DNA of 14,557 nt, taken from an uncultured archaeon (GTDB taxonomy: Archaea > Thermoproteota > Nitrososphaeria > Nitrososphaerales > Nitrosopumilaceae). The notes under the pieces are model-generated. The model did not search any database and had not been told where the DNA came from. It saw only the letters and a list, made by a program, of their open reading frames with translations. The DNA lies in NCBI GenBank assembly GCA_950073955.1, contig CATMRH010000027.1, positions 1 through 14,557 on the forward strand, read 5' to 3'. Below, piece by piece: positions 13,151 through 14,557 of the stretch. The position numbers and the translations under genes were made by a program. Position 1 is the stretch's first letter, and the number at the start of each line of letters is the position of its first letter.

Positions 13151-14557
13151 GGATTCAGAGGAGTTATTTGAGCTTTTTCAAGAAAAAAATGTACATTCTG
13201 AAATTAGTAAAATTGAAATATTCCAAGATCCTGCTACTAAGCAATTTGATAGAGCAAGAATGATTCAATACATGAAAGGGTTAGATAACGATCAAACAGG
13301 GGAGGCCAGGGAGCAATGGTTGGGTTTTGAAGAGTATATTAGTAATCTCAGAAAAAACAACAAATACAAACTACTTGTAGAGAAAGGAATGTATGTGAGT
13401 TCTGCTGAAGCACAGTTGTATTTTAACCAAGGAAATGAAAATATTAGTTTCGAATATGTTCCTGTTTCTTTCAATCATATTGCCGATAGTTTGGTGGATG
13501 TTACCCATTCTGAAATTGAAGATTATTACGAAAATCATTTAAATGAGTATCAGCAAGAAGAATCTAGTAATGTAGATTATGTGGTTTTTACTGTTATTCC
13601 ATCTGCAAAAGATGAGGAGGATACCGAAAACAATCTTGCCGATTTAACAAAAACTTTTGCTTCCTATACCGATTTTGAAGTTTTTGTAAGAAGAAATTCT
13701 GACAATACTAATACCATTTTCAACTTTACAAAAGAAGATGGTATTTTGGATACAAATGCAAGCCCACTTTTCACAGCTGAAAAAGGAACAGTATTAGGGC
13801 CCTATTTATTTTCTGAAGGAAATTATCGACTTGCAAAGCTAGCAGATGTGCAATACAGACCTGATTCTGTAGAGGCAAGGCACTTACTAATTACACCAGA
13901 TGAGAATAAAGATTTGGATTCTACAAATGCATTAGTTGAGTCTGTAAAAAAAGAGATTGAGTTAGGAAAAGATTTTGCTGACTTAGCCCAGAAATACTCC
14001 ATTGACAAAACTTCTGCCATAAAAGGTGGCGATTTAGGATGGTTCAAAGAAGGAGCAATGGTTGCCGAATTTAATGAGGTTTGCTTTACAGCTACTAAAG
14101 GTGATTTGACTATTGTGCAATCCCAATTTGGTGTTCATCTTATTCAGGTGACCAAGAAAAGCCGAAATGTAAAAAAAGTTAAAATTGCTTATATCGATAG
14201 GGTTGTAGAGCCAAGCTCTGAAACCTATCACGAATATTATACACAAGCTGCACGATTTGCAGGAGTACTACTTAATACTGATACCACAACATTTGATGAT
14301 TTGGTTGCAACAGAAAATTTAGTAAAAAGAAATGAAGAAAAAGTATCACCAAGCAAGCAAAATATATCAGGATTAGAAAATTCGAGAGGACTGATAAAAT
14401 GGATGAGAAATGCAAATGTTGGTGAAGTTTCAGAAGTATTTGAGTTTGGAAATAATTATGTGGTTGCTACCCTTACAAAGGTAAATTCGGAAGGTGATAT
14501 TTCTTTGGAAGATGTATCGGTGGAGATAGAAGCAAAAGTCCGAAAACAGAAAAAAGG
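13138..14557 (+). CDS. Peptidyl-prolyl isomerase PpiD/SurA type, Bacteroidetes-like (partial both ends)
   Basis: This periplasmic, membrane-anchored folding helper binds outer-membrane proteins and isomerises proline bonds. The frame continues unbroken from the ureohydrolase to the window edge. Signs of PpiD are LGIDVDSEELFELFQ and FDRARMIQYMKGLDN of the SurA-N-like region, the YFNQGNENISFEYVPV chaperone region, and then a parvulin (PpiC-type) domain at 13,869-14,160 with VEARHLLI, GKDFADLAQKYS, GGDLGWF and FGVHLIQV. The N-terminal membrane anchor and ~100 residues are lost at the junction, and the C-terminus runs off the window. The long chaperone region and wording match Flavobacteria/Cytophaga-type PpiD of ~700 aa. 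Archaea of this kind have no outer membrane, so it does not belong to the host of the main body. Confidence 0.85.

Noticed and set aside
12456..14557. A genuine ureohydrolase-PPIase fusion enzyme
   Set aside because: The metal site is cut in half, the second part is a periplasmic bacterial chaperone missing its membrane anchor, and the switch is within a short shared stretch; a chimera explains all of this.
1..14557. CRISPR arrays, tRNA/rRNA genes, insertion sequences, toxin-antitoxin or defence systems
   Set aside because: I looked on both strands and found no regularly spaced repeats, cloverleaf-like sequence, transposase motifs or defence-family motifs.

Overview
The body of this window (about 620 to 13,140) is AT-rich archaeal DNA, most like a marine ammonia-oxidising archaeon (Thaumarchaeota/Nitrososphaerota, Nitrosopumilus-like). 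The evidence is a Group II chaperonin, aIF5A with a hypusine site, archaeal SRP54, archaeal Pus10, a Dph6 diphthine-ammonia ligase, a DUF6659-type protein, and TATA boxes that sit 25-27 nt before start codons, the spacing of leaderless archaeal transcripts. Taxonomy is judged from remembered protein families, not from a search.

Layout. On the minus strand an information-processing cluster reads dph6 - srp54 - pus10 - a 32-aa very basic protein - a putative HExxH zincin (4684 to 619). Upstream of it aIF5A has its own promoter. Two small minus-strand genes follow (DUF6659-like and an 82-aa unknown), then a 71-aa single-pass membrane protein on the plus strand. Next come a divergent chaperonin paralogue (6275-7966) and a sodium:solute symporter (8078-9700), both minus. 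A 273-bp intergenic region with a repeated operator-like 9-mer separates the symporter from two plus-strand genes: a 62-aa membrane protein and a 170-aa protein that may hold three ribbon-helix-helix-like units. Then follow an 83-aa unknown and a TPR protein (both minus), and a ureohydrolase (agmatinase/arginase family) on the plus strand.

The two ends do not fit. On the right, the ureohydrolase switches in frame, within a short stretch near 13,131-13,150, into a Bacteroidetes-type PpiD/SurA peptidyl-prolyl isomerase, losing the second half of its metal site. On the left, the first ~620 bases are a patchwork of a CotH-like fragment, the start of a dihydrolipoyl dehydrogenase gene, and a KipI/PxpB fragment joined in frame to it. 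I read these as assembly or amplification chimeras rather than biology. They should not be taken as gene fusions or horizontal transfer without read support.

The strongest biological lead is the chaperonin paralogue. It keeps the fold signature and GDGTT loop, but both aspartates equivalent to the known catalytic residues of archaeal thermosomes are replaced (to His and Asn), and the usual Gly/Met-rich tail is replaced by a histidine-rich one. I saw no CRISPR array, tRNA, rRNA, insertion sequence, phage or defence genes.
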